Shown: one piece after another, positions 1 through 8,185 of the stretch | Position numbering within the stretch: the first letter of the stretch is position 1 | Layout: each line of letters starts with the position of its first letter | NCBI RefSeq assembly: GCF_000775615.1 | Contig: NZ_AVPG01000019.1 | Coordinates: 1-60,720, forward strand | Source of the DNA: Pontibacillus litoralis JSM 072002 | Lineage (GTDB): Bacteria; Bacillota; Bacilli; Bacillales; BH030062 | Direction of reading: 5' to 3' | Length of the DNA: 60,720 nt | Made by a program: the position numbers and the translations under genes | The notes under the pieces: generated by a model | Seen by the model: the letters and a program-made list of their open reading frames with translations, nothing else | Databases searched by the model: none | Told to the model about the DNA's origin: nothing

Positions 1-128
1 CTCACATATACGAACATGGAAGAAGCCATTAATATAGTACATTATAACTGTAGATGCTGTTGACAATTAATCGTTTCAAGAATAACTCCCCTTTTCTTAC
101 ATGTAAGAAGTAATATATTTCCAACAAA

Positions 129-1100
129 CTATTTTTTAGTCGAGGATGTATTTTCTTCAGGTCGGACTGTTAATCTCAAGGATCCAAAGACGGCTTGACT
201 TCTAAAGTTGTTCCTTGTAACGTTAAACGGATATGGAAAAGCAAGTATTTGAAGGTTTTTTTCTTTATCTGTATTAGGTATTTTGAACTTTTTTGTTTTC
301 CTTTCACCTTCTTTTACATTAAAAAACTTTATAAACTCTCCATCTTCAAAGGGGATTTGTTTCCAATCTAGTAGTTGGATAACAGCATAGGTTAGTTCCT
401 TATTAGTTATATTCCCTACTGATAAATGTAAGTCTTTATTTTCTTCTTCTATCGGAATAAATTTCATTTTATTTGGATCTTTACTAATAAACACAAAATC
501 ATTAGGTCCTTCTTTATAGAGATTATCAGATTTAGAATATACAAACTCATTTTCCCTTGAATTATTATCTATTGAATATCTAACTGGTAATACTTCTTGT
601 AAAATGGACGCTTTATTCATATCTATTTCTTTCAGTTTATAATCCGGCTTTTTAATTATGATAAGGTCTAATTCTTTTGCGGTTTCGTCTAGCTTTATTT
701 CAATGGGTAAATCCATTGTTGAATCAGGCTCCATTTCAAATGAGTAAGTATAATGTTTTTCCCCACCCACATTAAAAGCAGTTTGTTTAAAATTGTTAAA
801 TACAATTAAAAGGTAATTCCTTGTTTTTTGTAAATTATGATTAAGTTGTAGAGTGGTATTAAAACTACCTTTATTATCTAATGTAATAGTTGAACCATTA
901 TCTATTATGTTTCCATTGTAATCTAGATATCCAAAAGCAATTGTGCCTTCCATAAACTCTCTATCATCAAGGTTGACATCATTATTAAATTCATTGTTTC
1001 TAAAAAATCCAACTAATTGCGTGGTTATGATTGTTATTATTAAGATAAATAGTAATATTCCATTTAATGATTTAAAAAACCTCAAATAATCAGCCCCCAA
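129..1100 (-). CDS. membrane-anchored hypothetical protein
   Basis: I do not recognise the family. The 323-residue product has one N-terminal hydrophobic helix (about residues 14-34) and then a long polar, beta-rich part with no cysteine pattern, so it is probably a membrane-anchored extracytoplasmic protein. The first start is TTG at 1100. A second TTG at 1085 has a GGGGG ribosome site about 8 bases upstream and is at least as likely. It lies 56 bases downstream of the secreted-protein gene at 1157-1651 on the same strand, with no clear terminator between, so the two are probably co-transcribed. It sits in a degenerate accessory region. Confidence 0.6.
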   Translation of the reverse strand: MGADYLRFFKSLNGILLFILIITIITTQLVGFFRNNEFNNDVNLDDREFMEGTIAFGYLDYNGNIIDNGSTITLDNKGSFNTTLQLNHNLQKTRNYLLIVFNNFKQTAFNVGGEKHYTYSFEMEPDSTMDLPIEIKLDETAKELDLIIIKKPDYKLKEIDMNKASILQEVLPVRYSIDNNSRENEFVYSKSDNLYKEGPNDFVFISKDPNKMKFIPIEEENKDLHLSVGNITNKELTYAVIQLLDWKQIPFEDGEFIKFFNVKEGERKTKKFKIPNTDKEKNLQILAFPYPFNVTRNNFRSQAVFGSLRLTVRPEENTSSTKK

Positions 1101-1156
1101 AATTCAAAAAAATGTTGAGTAGTTTTATTACTACTCAACAACAAATTTCAGAAATC

Positions 1157-1651
1157 TCAAAAGTTGTCTTTTGTCTCGTGTATAACATCTTTGTACCCAG
1201 ATTCTTTATACACATGGTTACCAACAGCCCAATCATTACCATAATAAGTAGTATCATTATAGGCTTTTGCACTAATATAAGAGCTATGGTTTTGTTCATT
1301 GAAGTCTGAATCAATTAAACTTCCATCTGTACCATTATACGTTCTATTTTTAGCACTGATGTAATCCTCTTGGATGGTAGATTCTGATTTGGAGACAGCG
1401 TAGTTATCGCCCCAAGGTGTGTATGCAGTCGTAGTTGAAGTGTTAGTTGGTGTGGCGGATGCTGAAAAAGTTTTTTTGGATTTATCCTTAGAAACTTTAG
1501 CTGTAACTATTTCAGGCTTCTGTGACTTATCGATAATAGCATCATTTGTTTCTTTTGGTTTTGGATCTGCAAAAGCAACTGATCCCACACCGATAATCGA
1601 AAAAATAAGTACAGTGGACAAAACGATTTTACTTAGCTTTCTACTTTTCAT
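1157..1651 (-). CDS. small secreted hypothetical protein
   Basis: The 164-residue product starts with a Sec-type signal peptide: basic MKSRKLSK, a hydrophobic core, and a likely cleavage after VAFA at about residue 28. The mature part is rich in Lys, Ser, Thr, Asn and Tyr. It contains two related stretches, EDYISAKNRTYNG and SYISAKAYNDTTYYG, so an internal duplication is possible. An AGGAGG ribosome site precedes the ATG. No family is recognised. A small, polar, repeat-like secreted protein followed by a membrane-anchored partner would suit a bacteriocin or surface-peptide locus, but that is inference only. Confidence 0.65.
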   Translation of the reverse strand: MKSRKLSKIVLSTVLIFSIIGVGSVAFADPKPKETNDAIIDKSQKPEIVTAKVSKDKSKKTFSASATPTNTSTTTAYTPWGDNYAVSKSESTIQEDYISAKNRTYNGTDGSLIDSDFNEQNHSSYISAKAYNDTTYYGNDWAVGNHVYKESGYKDVIHETKDNF

Positions 1652-1794
1652 TTAAAATCCTCCTCTGAATATTCTGTTTTCATAGACATAGTAACATAAT
1701 AACCTAATGTAACTATAATTACTAAAAAATGGTTAATAAACCTACTTAATAACGCTGGAAAAGGGGTGGTTATAACTTTTCCCCATATATTGTA

Positions 1795-1881
1795 CTACTT
1801 TTTGCTTTTAATATAATTAAATACTAGAAAAAAAATTAATATCAAAAAAACAATCCCAATAGAATTCAATAAATCGATCAT
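1795..1881 (-). CDS. 28-aa single-pass membrane peptide
   Basis: A short ORF reads MIDLLNSIGIVFLILIFF and ends in a basic tail, NYIKSKK. It is preceded by a strong ribosome site (AAGGAGGG, 6-7 bases before ATG). One hydrophobic helix plus a short charged tail is the shape of type I toxin peptides and other small membrane regulators in Firmicutes, but no specific family is recognised. It lies in the otherwise empty stretch between 1652 and 2040. Confidence 0.45.
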   Translation of the reverse strand: MIDLLNSIGIVFLILIFFLVFNYIKSKK

Positions 1882-2040
1882 ATAAATCCCTCCTTCAATA
1901 AAGTTGATTTTTCTTCCAAATCCTCGCTTATTCTCAATATTTCATACTCAACAGATAGTTGACACACCATTTTCATTGTACATAGTTTGAATATATGCAA
2001 ATAATTTACAGGATAGAGCCGTCCTATTAAACAAACTGAT

Positions 2041-2298
2041 TTAGTTTGGAAAATAAATGTATAACCGTGCTAGGAAATCTCCACACAACTCATGGTCGCT
2101 AACCCTCCCATATCTCTTCGGGTCGTATCCATACTTTCCTTCGTTTAACCTAATAGTTCCATATTCTTTTGTTTCATCTAACCGATATACTCTTTTAGTC
2201 TCAGGACTGTTTTTGATTGCTGTAGCTTGACTTATGACTAACCCCTTCACAGTTTCAAGCTGAACTTGTGTTAAGTTCCCTTTTAAAATTATTTCCAC
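2041..2298 (-). CDS. hypothetical protein, 85 aa
   Basis: The ORF starts with GTG and encodes a soluble 85-residue protein with a C-terminal half rich in Gly, Tyr and Arg. No family is recognised. The GTG lies only a few bases after a possible AAGG ribosome site, so translation from this start is uncertain. The roughly 300 bases upstream (2299-2595) hold no convincing ORF. Confidence 0.35.
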   Translation of the reverse strand: MEIILKGNLTQVQLETVKGLVISQATAIKNSPETKRVYRLDETKEYGTIRLNEGKYGYDPKRYGRVSDHELCGDFLARLYIYFPN

Positions 2299-2595
2299 CC
2301 TTCATCTTTCGTAAGAATGTATTCTTTTATTTGATACCTAACTTCTTGTGTTTGTTAATCCGTATATTTAACAGCTGCTGTTTGTTGCCTCTTTGTTCGC
2401 CGGTCAACAACTAATAAGCCATTATGTACTTACCATATCTAGTGAAGGACAGATACTTTTTAGGCGTAAGATTATTGTCTGGAACTTAACCATTTTCAAC
2501 TTAAGTAGCGTCTAATATGCTGCATAACCTATTGTTTCACCGGAAAATATGCCTTATTATACCGTGTTCCTTTAACCTTTCTCTCACCGTAATCT

Positions 2596-3105
2596 TTAAT
2601 AATACAGACAGGCGCTAATCATATTCGAGAAAAGCGCCTGTTTGCTTAATAAAGTCCCCATCCATATTTCTTTGATTCGCTCCGCCAATTCTAAAATAAT
2701 CCCTTCTGGCCCACGAATATAGCATCATTTATAGGCATTTTCATAGTTTTGCACCTCACCAAAAAGTTCCGCGCCTTTCCTTCTCAGCTTGGTGACAACG
2801 CCTTCAATATCTTCAACAGCAAATGCAATATGCCGAATACCCAAAGTATTTGCAAAAGATTGCTGAATCCCTTTTTTATCTGACGGCGTATGAAATTTGA
2901 CTAGTTCTATTGTTGCCTGACCACCTGGAATCCCTAGCATTACAACCGTCTCTCTAACGTCATTAAGCCCAATGATTCGTTCCACCCACTCCCCTTTCAC
3001 CTCTGCTTCCCCTAACACTTCAAGTCCAAGTTCAAGAAAGAATTCTTTAACAGTAGGAATATCATTCACGATTACACCTACATGATCTATTCTATGGATT
3101 TTCAA
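2596..3105 (-). pseudogene. VOC/glyoxalase-family gene interrupted by a nonsense codon
   Basis: The first 126 codons encode a vicinal-oxygen-chelate protein: N-terminal IHRIDHVGVIVNDI with the metal-ligand His, a central IRHIAFAVEDIEG, and then ENAYK. An in-frame TGA at 2725-2727 follows. Reading on in the same frame gives CYIRGPEGIILELAERIKEI, which is the expected last strand with the C-terminal metal-ligand Glu. One base change (for example TTA to TGA) therefore removed the last metal ligand. The frame stays open to 2596, although the original stop may have been earlier. Confidence 0.75.
2608..2641 (-). terminator. stem-loop after the VOC pseudogene
   Basis: A perfect 9-bp stem (ACAGGCGCT / AGCGCCTGT) with a 16-base loop lies at the 3' end of the VOC pseudogene. 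The T-tract on the minus strand is poor, so it may be a weak terminator. Confidence 0.4.
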
Positions 3106-3344
3106 ATTTCATCCCTCCTACGTTGATAAGTTTATTCACATATGTTTACTAAGCTTTTTTCTCGATTGTCGAAAGATTCTCCTCTTTATTCCAGACTAAC
3201 AACTTCAAATTACAAAGTAAATAATTACAGAAATTTCCTTTGTTATAAGCTCTACTGTGACAAGGGGATAAACGAACCATATAAAAATTTGATTTATGAA
3301 TTTTATTAGAAGTTGACCGAATACACTTCGAAACCACGCTATTG

Positions 3345-3683
3345 TTACACTTGATGCACGATTTCTCCATTATTGGCATGGTCAAAAGTGTCGTTGGTGC
3401 GATTATAAGGAGCTACCGTCTGTTGTTTAAAGTCCCAGTTTCAGTCAAGTGGGATGGAAATTTTAAGCTCTCCATATTCCATTTTAAGTGTACGGGAATA
3501 AGAACCGTTGCGAGAGTTTCCGGAGTTGAAGCCCAGACGATCATACTTTTCATAGTCTAAGAAGGCGATCAATTCAGTTTGAAGTAGCGTATTTACAGCG
3601 ATTTCTAGATGACTGCGAAAGATTTCTGTAATATCTTCTTTTTTCACTAGAGCTTGTATAACATCTGATGTAAAATGATTCAT
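3345..3683 (-). pseudogene. IS256-family transposase, degraded N-terminal remnant
   Basis: The first 80 codons read like the start of an IS256-family transposase: EIFRSHLEIAVNTLLQTEL, then FNSGNSRNGSYSRTLKMEYG and a break at SIPLD. An in-frame TGA follows. Past it the frame continues NWDFKQQTVAPYNRTNDT, which matches the next conserved block of the family. The DDE catalytic core is absent. To the right, GGAAGACC at about 3688-3696 and GGTCTTCC at about 3738-3746 form an inverted repeat that may include the old IS end. Confidence 0.75.
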
Positions 3684-3840
3684 AAGGAAGACCCTCTTTT
3701 CTTTGGATTGGTTGTGGTGACTTAATTCTACAAGAAAAGGTCTTCCTTTTTCTATGTTTACGGTTATTTACACAAAATATTTTATGCTCTCATAGTCATT
3801 CCAAAACCTGCATCGGTAAAAGTTTTACTTATTACCTTAC

Positions 3841-4026
3841 TCAACCCTTCTGATTAATATCCAATAAAACAGCAAGCATTGTTGTAATAGTGTTTTCAAT
3901 CATTGGAACAAACTCTTGTTGGGATATTTCCATAATAACACCTGTAAACGCCCATCTAATGGGATTTCCTTCAATAATATTACATAAAGCATAAGTTACT
4001 TCAAAGGGGGATGGACCTATTTTCAT
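3841..4026 (-). CDS. hypothetical fragment, about 61 aa
   Basis: The frame encodes MKIGPSPFEVTYALCN and continues to the stop at 3841. No family is recognised and no ribosome site is visible before the ATG at 4026. An upstream ATG at 4050 lies inside the GC-rich neighbouring segment and so across an apparent junction. It may be the truncated tail of a longer gene whose front was replaced by the GC-rich DNA. Confidence 0.3.
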   Translation of the reverse strand: MKIGPSPFEVTYALCNIIEGNPIRWAFTGVIMEISQQEFVPMIENTITTMLAVLLDINQKG

Positions 4027-4039
4027 AACTTTTTGGGAG

Positions 4040-4483
4040 TGCCGCTGCAACTTTAAGGGCGGTCCCCGTGCCTACTATTGTCCATCGTGCCGGGCAGAGC
4101 GTCAGAAAGCCCAGGGGCGGGACTATCAGCGCCGTAAGCGTACAGGGAACGTCCGACAGTTAGGATCGTATGACAAGTGTGAGCGTTGCGGTGATCCGTA
4201 TGAGGTCCAAGGCGGACTGCAGCGTTTTTGTTCCGCGTGCCAGCCGATTCACAACGCAGAGCATGATCGGGAGACATCAATCGAGTATTATCACGGCAAT
4301 AAAGAGGACATCAACCCCGTACGCAATGAGCGCAGGCGGATCGGATCTAAAACCTGCGTAGAGTGCGGCAAAGTGTTTACGACATCCACAGCGGCTGTGA
4401 CCTGCTCGGATGAGTGCCGGACCGCTCGGCGGAAAAGGCAGACAAGGGAGTCTGAGGAGCGCAGGAAGAAGAGAGGAAAATAA
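4040..4483 (+). pseudogene. 5'-truncated, GC-rich multi-zinc-ribbon protein
   Basis: This plus-strand frame is open for 147 codons but has no usable start before the upstream stop, so its front is missing. It encodes a basic, cysteine-rich protein with repeated pairs: CRC, CPSC, CERC, CSAC, CVEC and a final CSDEC, followed by a Lys/Arg/Glu-rich tail. The pattern suggests several zinc ribbons, as in phage or plasmid DNA-binding proteins. The segment is clearly richer in GC than its surroundings, the change is abrupt near 4035-4045, and the frame ends at a good terminator. This points to DNA acquired from a higher-GC relative. Confidence 0.65.
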
Positions 4484-4521
4484 AAAAAGCGGCCAACCCA
4501 CTACCGGGAAGGCCGTTTTTC
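4484..4521 (+). terminator. rho-independent terminator of the zinc-ribbon gene
   Basis: The stem CGGCCAACCC / GGGAAGGCCG with a short loop is flanked by A7 and T5 tracts. It directly follows the stop of the zinc-ribbon frame. Confidence 0.75.
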
Positions 4522-4722
4522 TTACCTTATATGTTTTAAGAGTCTAAATTACTGCAAGCTGTTATTACCGCGCTTATGCCAAAGAAGTCCAAGAAAGCAT
4601 CTCGGGTTTCTTGAGGCAAGGTATCTGATACTTTAACTGCTCACTCAAATACAGGTTACATACGCCTATTTATGGTTAAAAGCCCATTAGAATTCTAATG
4701 AGCTTTTAAATGCCATTTAACT

Positions 4723-5070
4723 TCAATCCAAATAATATTGTAAAGCTTTATAAGCCGACATTTTCGCAGCTTTTTTTAACAATAATCTTACTGCATCATC
4801 ATCAGCGGGGAAATTCGTCATTTCCAATATCTCTTTTAAATCTTTTGAGAGTTTTTCAAACGGTATTATTTCGTAATCATCATTTATAAGACTTAAAACA
4901 CTTTTCTTTAGTATTTGTTGAATACTATGTAATTGCTGGTTATTTAATTGATTGACCATAACCCAATCCCACAAACTATATTCTTCTTGATCAATTATAA
5001 GCTGACGCAAAAGATGAACATACAACTCTAAACGATCAATACGTTCTTCTTGTGTTTCTACATTATTCAA
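4723..5070 (-). CDS. hypothetical protein, 115 aa, partner of the secreted protein upstream
   Basis: The product is a helical, acidic, soluble protein starting MNNVETQEERIDRLELYVH, with a likely short coiled coil at the N-terminus. No family is recognised. A GAGAGGAG ribosome site precedes the ATG. It starts 34 bases after the end of the secreted 149-residue protein gene on the same strand, so the two are probably co-transcribed. A small cytosolic protein directly after an exported peptide gene is a common layout for immunity proteins, but no homology supports that here. Confidence 0.5.
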   Translation of the reverse strand: MNNVETQEERIDRLELYVHLLRQLIIDQEEYSLWDWVMVNQLNNQQLHSIQQILKKSVLSLINDDYEIIPFEKLSKDLKEILEMTNFPADDDAVRLLLKKAAKMSAYKALQYYLD

Positions 5071-5104
5071 AATTTTTCTCCTCTCAAAGGAAATTAAATT
5101 GAAA

Positions 5105-5554
5105 TTACAAAAAGACGAAAACTAATACATTTGCTATAACATTGGCAGTTGAGCTTGGTGCACCTGTAGCCATTATAGCTTGTACAATGACATTTTGCAC
5201 ATACTCTTCCCCTGCATCTCCCATTGCAGCCAAATCCCTTAAATTATCTACAATTCCATCTTTACTGTTTTTAAACGCTGGCCGATATTTCTTAGGTATA
5301 GCATCAATAATATTATCAACATAACTACTATCAATTAAATCTGCTAACTTTTCGATAGATTCTGATGCTACTTTAGCTTTCCACCGAGGCTGAATTTCTC
5401 CCTGAATTTGGTTGGTATTCTCTACAACAGACGGTGCAGTTGCATTCCCCCCTTGTAAAGTTGTTTCAGAAGTTGATGCTAAACTAGGAGAAACACCAGA
5501 CAAAAATAACATAGAACTCAATGATGCAATTACAACAGCTTTACTTTTTGTCAT
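5105..5554 (-). CDS. secreted peptide precursor, possibly bacteriocin-like
   Basis: The 149-residue product has a signal peptide (MTKSKAVVIASLSSMLF... to about Ala26) and a Ser/Thr/Gln-rich linker with PRWKAK. A helical region of about 80 residues follows, and the end is hydrophobic, rich in Ala, Ile and Val and finishing VLVFVFL. Signal peptide plus a hydrophobic C-terminal block resembles the SdpC-type killing-factor layout, although I see no clear SdpC sequence match. It precedes the small soluble gene at 4723-5070. Confidence 0.5.
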   Translation of the reverse strand: MTKSKAVVIASLSSMLFLSGVSPSLASTSETTLQGGNATAPSVVENTNQIQGEIQPRWKAKVASESIEKLADLIDSSYVDNIIDAIPKKYRPAFKNSKDGIVDNLRDLAAMGDAGEEYVQNVIVQAIMATGAPSSTANVIANVLVFVFL

Positions 5555-5572
5555 TATAATCCAAACCTTCTA

Positions 5573-5829
5573 TTATTTTATAAATATATAATATACTAAA
5601 ATATTATATATTACAATAAAAAAACGGAAAAAAAAGGGAAAATTCCAGATGCGCCTAACCGAATGTGCTAGTAGCTGAGTTATCAATTTGCTCACCTTTG
5701 ACAGTTCGGTAAAGATCAAGTTACCATTTTCTGTGAATACTTCTAATCCTGTATCCATCTGGCTCATTTTCTGCGGCTATTACTAATGGCGTACTTACTG
5801 TTGAAAAAAAAGCACCGTTTACTTTTCAT
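5573..5829 (-). pseudogene. broken small secreted-protein gene
   Basis: A GGAGGA ribosome site precedes ATG at 5829 (MKSKRC), followed by a run of eight T. Moving one frame at the T-run gives a signal-peptide-like stretch, FFSTVSTPLVIAAENEPD. A second frame change near 5767 gives TGLEVFTENGNLIFTELSKV. No single frame encodes the whole. Two frame breaks in a short secreted-protein gene suggest decay, the first probably by slippage in the homopolymer. Confidence 0.45.
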
Positions 5830-5945
5830 CCTAATTCCTCCATTCTATAAAATGAGTTAGCCATTTTACATTATTGGTTAACTTAAGATATCTCATCATA
5901 ACTACTGGAAAAAAAGGAAGAATATATTTATAGGAGGATGAAAAA

Positions 5946-6128
5946 TTGAAAACCAATCTTGGAGTAGCTGCTGCTTTTTGTATTATTTTAGTTTTGACGA
6001 TTGACAACTTCATAACCAATTCATTCATTTCAAATACAATTAAAATAGTGGTAACCGTTACTTTTATCACGTATGCAATTATCGTAAGAATTAAAGCACG
6101 TAAAAACGTTACCAACTATAGAAAGTAG
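5946..6128 (+). CDS. small two-helix membrane protein
   Basis: The 60-residue product has hydrophobic helices at about residues 5-22 and 28-48 and a basic tail, KARKNVTNYRK. The start is TTG at 5946, chosen because AGGAGG lies 8 bases upstream. Its TAG stop is two bases from the 3' end of the group II intron, so the intron sits immediately after the gene on the opposite strand. Family unknown. Confidence 0.5.
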   Translation: MKTNLGVAAAFCIILVLTIDNFITNSFISNTIKIVVTVTFITYAIIVRIKARKNVTNYRK

Positions 6129-6130
6129 CA

Positions 6131-7856
6131 ATCGAGTAGGAGGAGATGATTAACCTCCGACCTCTCACACCACCGTACGTACGGTTCCGTATACGGCGGT
6201 TCAGATTAAGTTTGACGCAATTGAGTGTAACGGACATATAGACTTTCTAGCCCTTGATGATACCAATAGGTGTTATCAAGGGTTTTGTGTAGAACTGGAC
6301 TATGGGCGATTCGCCAATATCCTTTCCTACTGTTTCCCCACTCATATGCCTTTTGATGTGGAACACCTAAACCTTTCAGTTTTCTGATTCTCGTTTTCGG
6401 ACGTTTCCATTGTTTCCAAAGGCACATTCTGAGTCTTCTTCGAATCCATGCATCCAATCCTTTCAGGACACTTGGGGTATCCATAAGAGCGAAGTAACCC
6501 ATCCATCCTTTAAGATATTGCTTTAGTTTGGTGATTCGCCTTTCCATTGGGATCGGTTGCTTTCTCGAAGTGATTTCTCTTACTCGCTTCTTCAACCTCT
6601 GCACCGTTTGTTTGGCTAATCGAACTTTGGGATTCTTCTTTGATCTTGTGAAACTAAATCCTAGAAAATTTCGATTCCAAGGGCGGTCGTAAGCAGATTT
6701 CGCCTCATTGACCTTTAACTTTAATTTAGTTTCAATAAAGATGGAGATGTTCTCCAACGCTCTCTTGGCGGCTTTTCGTGTTTTCACAAAAATATTACAG
6801 TCATCTGCGTATCGGACGAATCGCAGATTTCGTTTCTCCAGTTCCTTATCTAATTCATTTAACATGATATTAGACAGTAAAGGACTTAGTGGACCCCCTT
6901 GTGGAGTCCCTTCTTTGCTTCTGTGAAATAGACCACCGATCATGATACCTGCCTGAAGATATTGACGAATCAGTTTGAGGACTTGCTTATCTTCCATCTT
7001 TCTCGCCAATAATCCCATCAGCTTATCATGATTGACTTTATCGAAGAATTTCTCTAAGTCTATATCCACTACCCATGAATATCCTTCGGTTATATAGGTC
7101 TTCGCTTTCCTCACAGCTTGATGTCCTTGTTTATTCGGACGAAAACCGTAGCTGTTTTCTGAGAAGGTCGAATCATATATCTTCGTTAATTCTTGGGCAA
7201 TGGCTTGTTGGATGAAACGGTCTAGGACGGTTGGTATGCCTAACAACCGAACTCCGCCGTTCGGCTTCGGGATTTCGATTCGACGGACGGGCTGTGGTTG
7301 ATAGGTTCCATCTAAAAGGGAGGATTTGATCCTTTGCCATTCTGTGACGAGGTGCGGTCTCAGGTTTTGAACCGGCATGCCATCGACACCATGGCTTCCT
7401 TTATTCCTCTCTACACGCTTCAATGCCTGTATTAAGTTGTCCCTTCCTAGTATCCGTTCTTCTTTATCTGTTCAGTCCTTCCTTGTCTTCTCGAGTAGAC
7501 AAGTACTATGACCTCTGCTGACTTCTGATGATTCAGCTGTCCATCACTGAACAGGTTACCAAGTGTACTTGGCGTGTTCATCAGATCTCCCTGGGTAAGA
7601 ATGCACTCTTTCTCTCCATGTCCCCACTACATTTACCCACTGTCACCTTTGGCAGTATGAGCTTTGTTTTGTTTAGCAAACTCACTCAATGACAATCAGC
7701 CTTCTATGTAGTTTGTATTCCTTGGGGCGGAGATTTGCCTCCGACTTCCTTCAGATTCCGTGTCACCACGGACACCCTTGTCATCTGCTAACCCCTATCT
7801 ACTGCCTTCGAGGTTCGGGACTTTCACCCTAAAGATTACACCCATGCCAGGCGCAC
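6131..7856 (-). mobile_element. group II intron, class C-like, with RT ORF
   Basis: The 5' end is GTGCGCCTGGCATGGG at 7856, followed by the conserved domain I leader with GTGAAAGTCCC. The 3' end holds domain V (GAACCGCCGTATACGG ... CCGTACGTACGG, about 6165-6203) and domain VI, ending CTACTCGAT at about 6131 (uncertain by 1-2 bases). The reverse transcriptase lies between. The 5' exon is a 7-bp stem (GAATCCG / CGGATTC) followed by T7, which matches the class C habit of inserting after terminator-like hairpins. The flanks on the two sides do not join into one gene. Confidence 0.9.
6206..7423 (-). CDS. ltrA: group II intron reverse transcriptase/maturase
   Basis: The 405-residue product has the intron RT blocks in order: KGSHGVDGM (RT0/1), RLLGIPTVLDRFIQQAIAQ, YGFRPNKQGHQAV, VVDIDLEKFFDKVNHD, GTPQGGPLSPLLSNIML, and the catalytic YADD at about residues 205-208. 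A maturase X domain with YLKGWMGYF follows. No HNH endonuclease domain is present, as in class C intron proteins. The TTG at 7423 is probably not the original start: the frame reads upstream as KEERILGRDNLIQALKRV before meeting a TGA, so the true start is TTG here or has been damaged. Confidence 0.9.
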   Translation of the reverse strand: MKRVERNKGSHGVDGMPVQNLRPHLVTEWQRIKSSLLDGTYQPQPVRRIEIPKPNGGVRLLGIPTVLDRFIQQAIAQELTKIYDSTFSENSYGFRPNKQGHQAVRKAKTYITEGYSWVVDIDLEKFFDKVNHDKLMGLLARKMEDKQVLKLIRQYLQAGIMIGGLFHRSKEGTPQGGPLSPLLSNIMLNELDKELEKRNLRFVRYADDCNIFVKTRKAAKRALENISIFIETKLKLKVNEAKSAYDRPWNRNFLGFSFTRSKKNPKVRLAKQTVQRLKKRVREITSRKQPIPMERRITKLKQYLKGWMGYFALMDTPSVLKGLDAWIRRRLRMCLWKQWKRPKTRIRKLKGLGVPHQKAYEWGNSRKGYWRIAHSPVLHKTLDNTYWYHQGLESLYVRYTQLRQT

Positions 7857-8146
7857 TAAAAAAAGAATCCGCGAAAGTTTATCACGGATTCGATGAAGAT
7901 TATTTTGTGTTCGGCGGGCCAGCGCCGTATCACTATTCACATTATCACAAACACTTCAAGCGTGTCTTTCCTGATCTGCGCATCCACGACCTACGGCACA
8001 GTTTCGCCGCGCACCACATCAACCACGGAACGGATCTCTATCTTCTCCAGCAACTGATGTGGCACGGGACATTGAAAGAAACTGCTGATACCTATGGTCA
8101 TTTATATACCGAGCGGAAGCACACCGCAATGAGTGTCTTTGACTAA
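7857..8146 (+). pseudogene. tyrosine recombinase/integrase, C-terminal half only
   Basis: From the intron edge the frame encodes [20 protein letters not shown] and then the catalytic half of a phage-type integrase. That half has [13 protein letters not shown] (HxxR box), LLQQLMWHG (third catalytic position) and TADTYGHLY with the nucleophilic Tyr. The N-terminal arm- and core-binding domains are absent and are not found on the other side of the intron. Codons before 7857 in the same open frame belong to the intron. The gene ends about 70 bases before the sufB 3' end, which suggests the edge of an old integrated element. Confidence 0.8.
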
Positions 8147-8166
8147 AACGGTATCAAAACGGTATC
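8145..8166. repeat. tandem 11-bp repeat at the integrase 3' end
   Basis: AAAACGGTATC occurs twice back to back, directly at the integrase stop, and a related GGTCATGATACC follows. Direct repeats here could be integrase arm sites or part of an attachment site. Confidence 0.6.
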
Positions 8167-8185
8167 ACGGTCATGATACCAATGA

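Noticed and set aside
3149-3385. Minus-strand 78-residue ORF beside the IS256 remnant
   Set aside because: It starts in the wrong frame relative to the transposase remnant and has no family features or ribosome site.
5831-6115. Minus-strand 94-residue hydrophobic ORF
   Set aside because: It is antisense to the small membrane gene at 5946-6128, which has AGGAGG at correct spacing; the minus frame has no such site.
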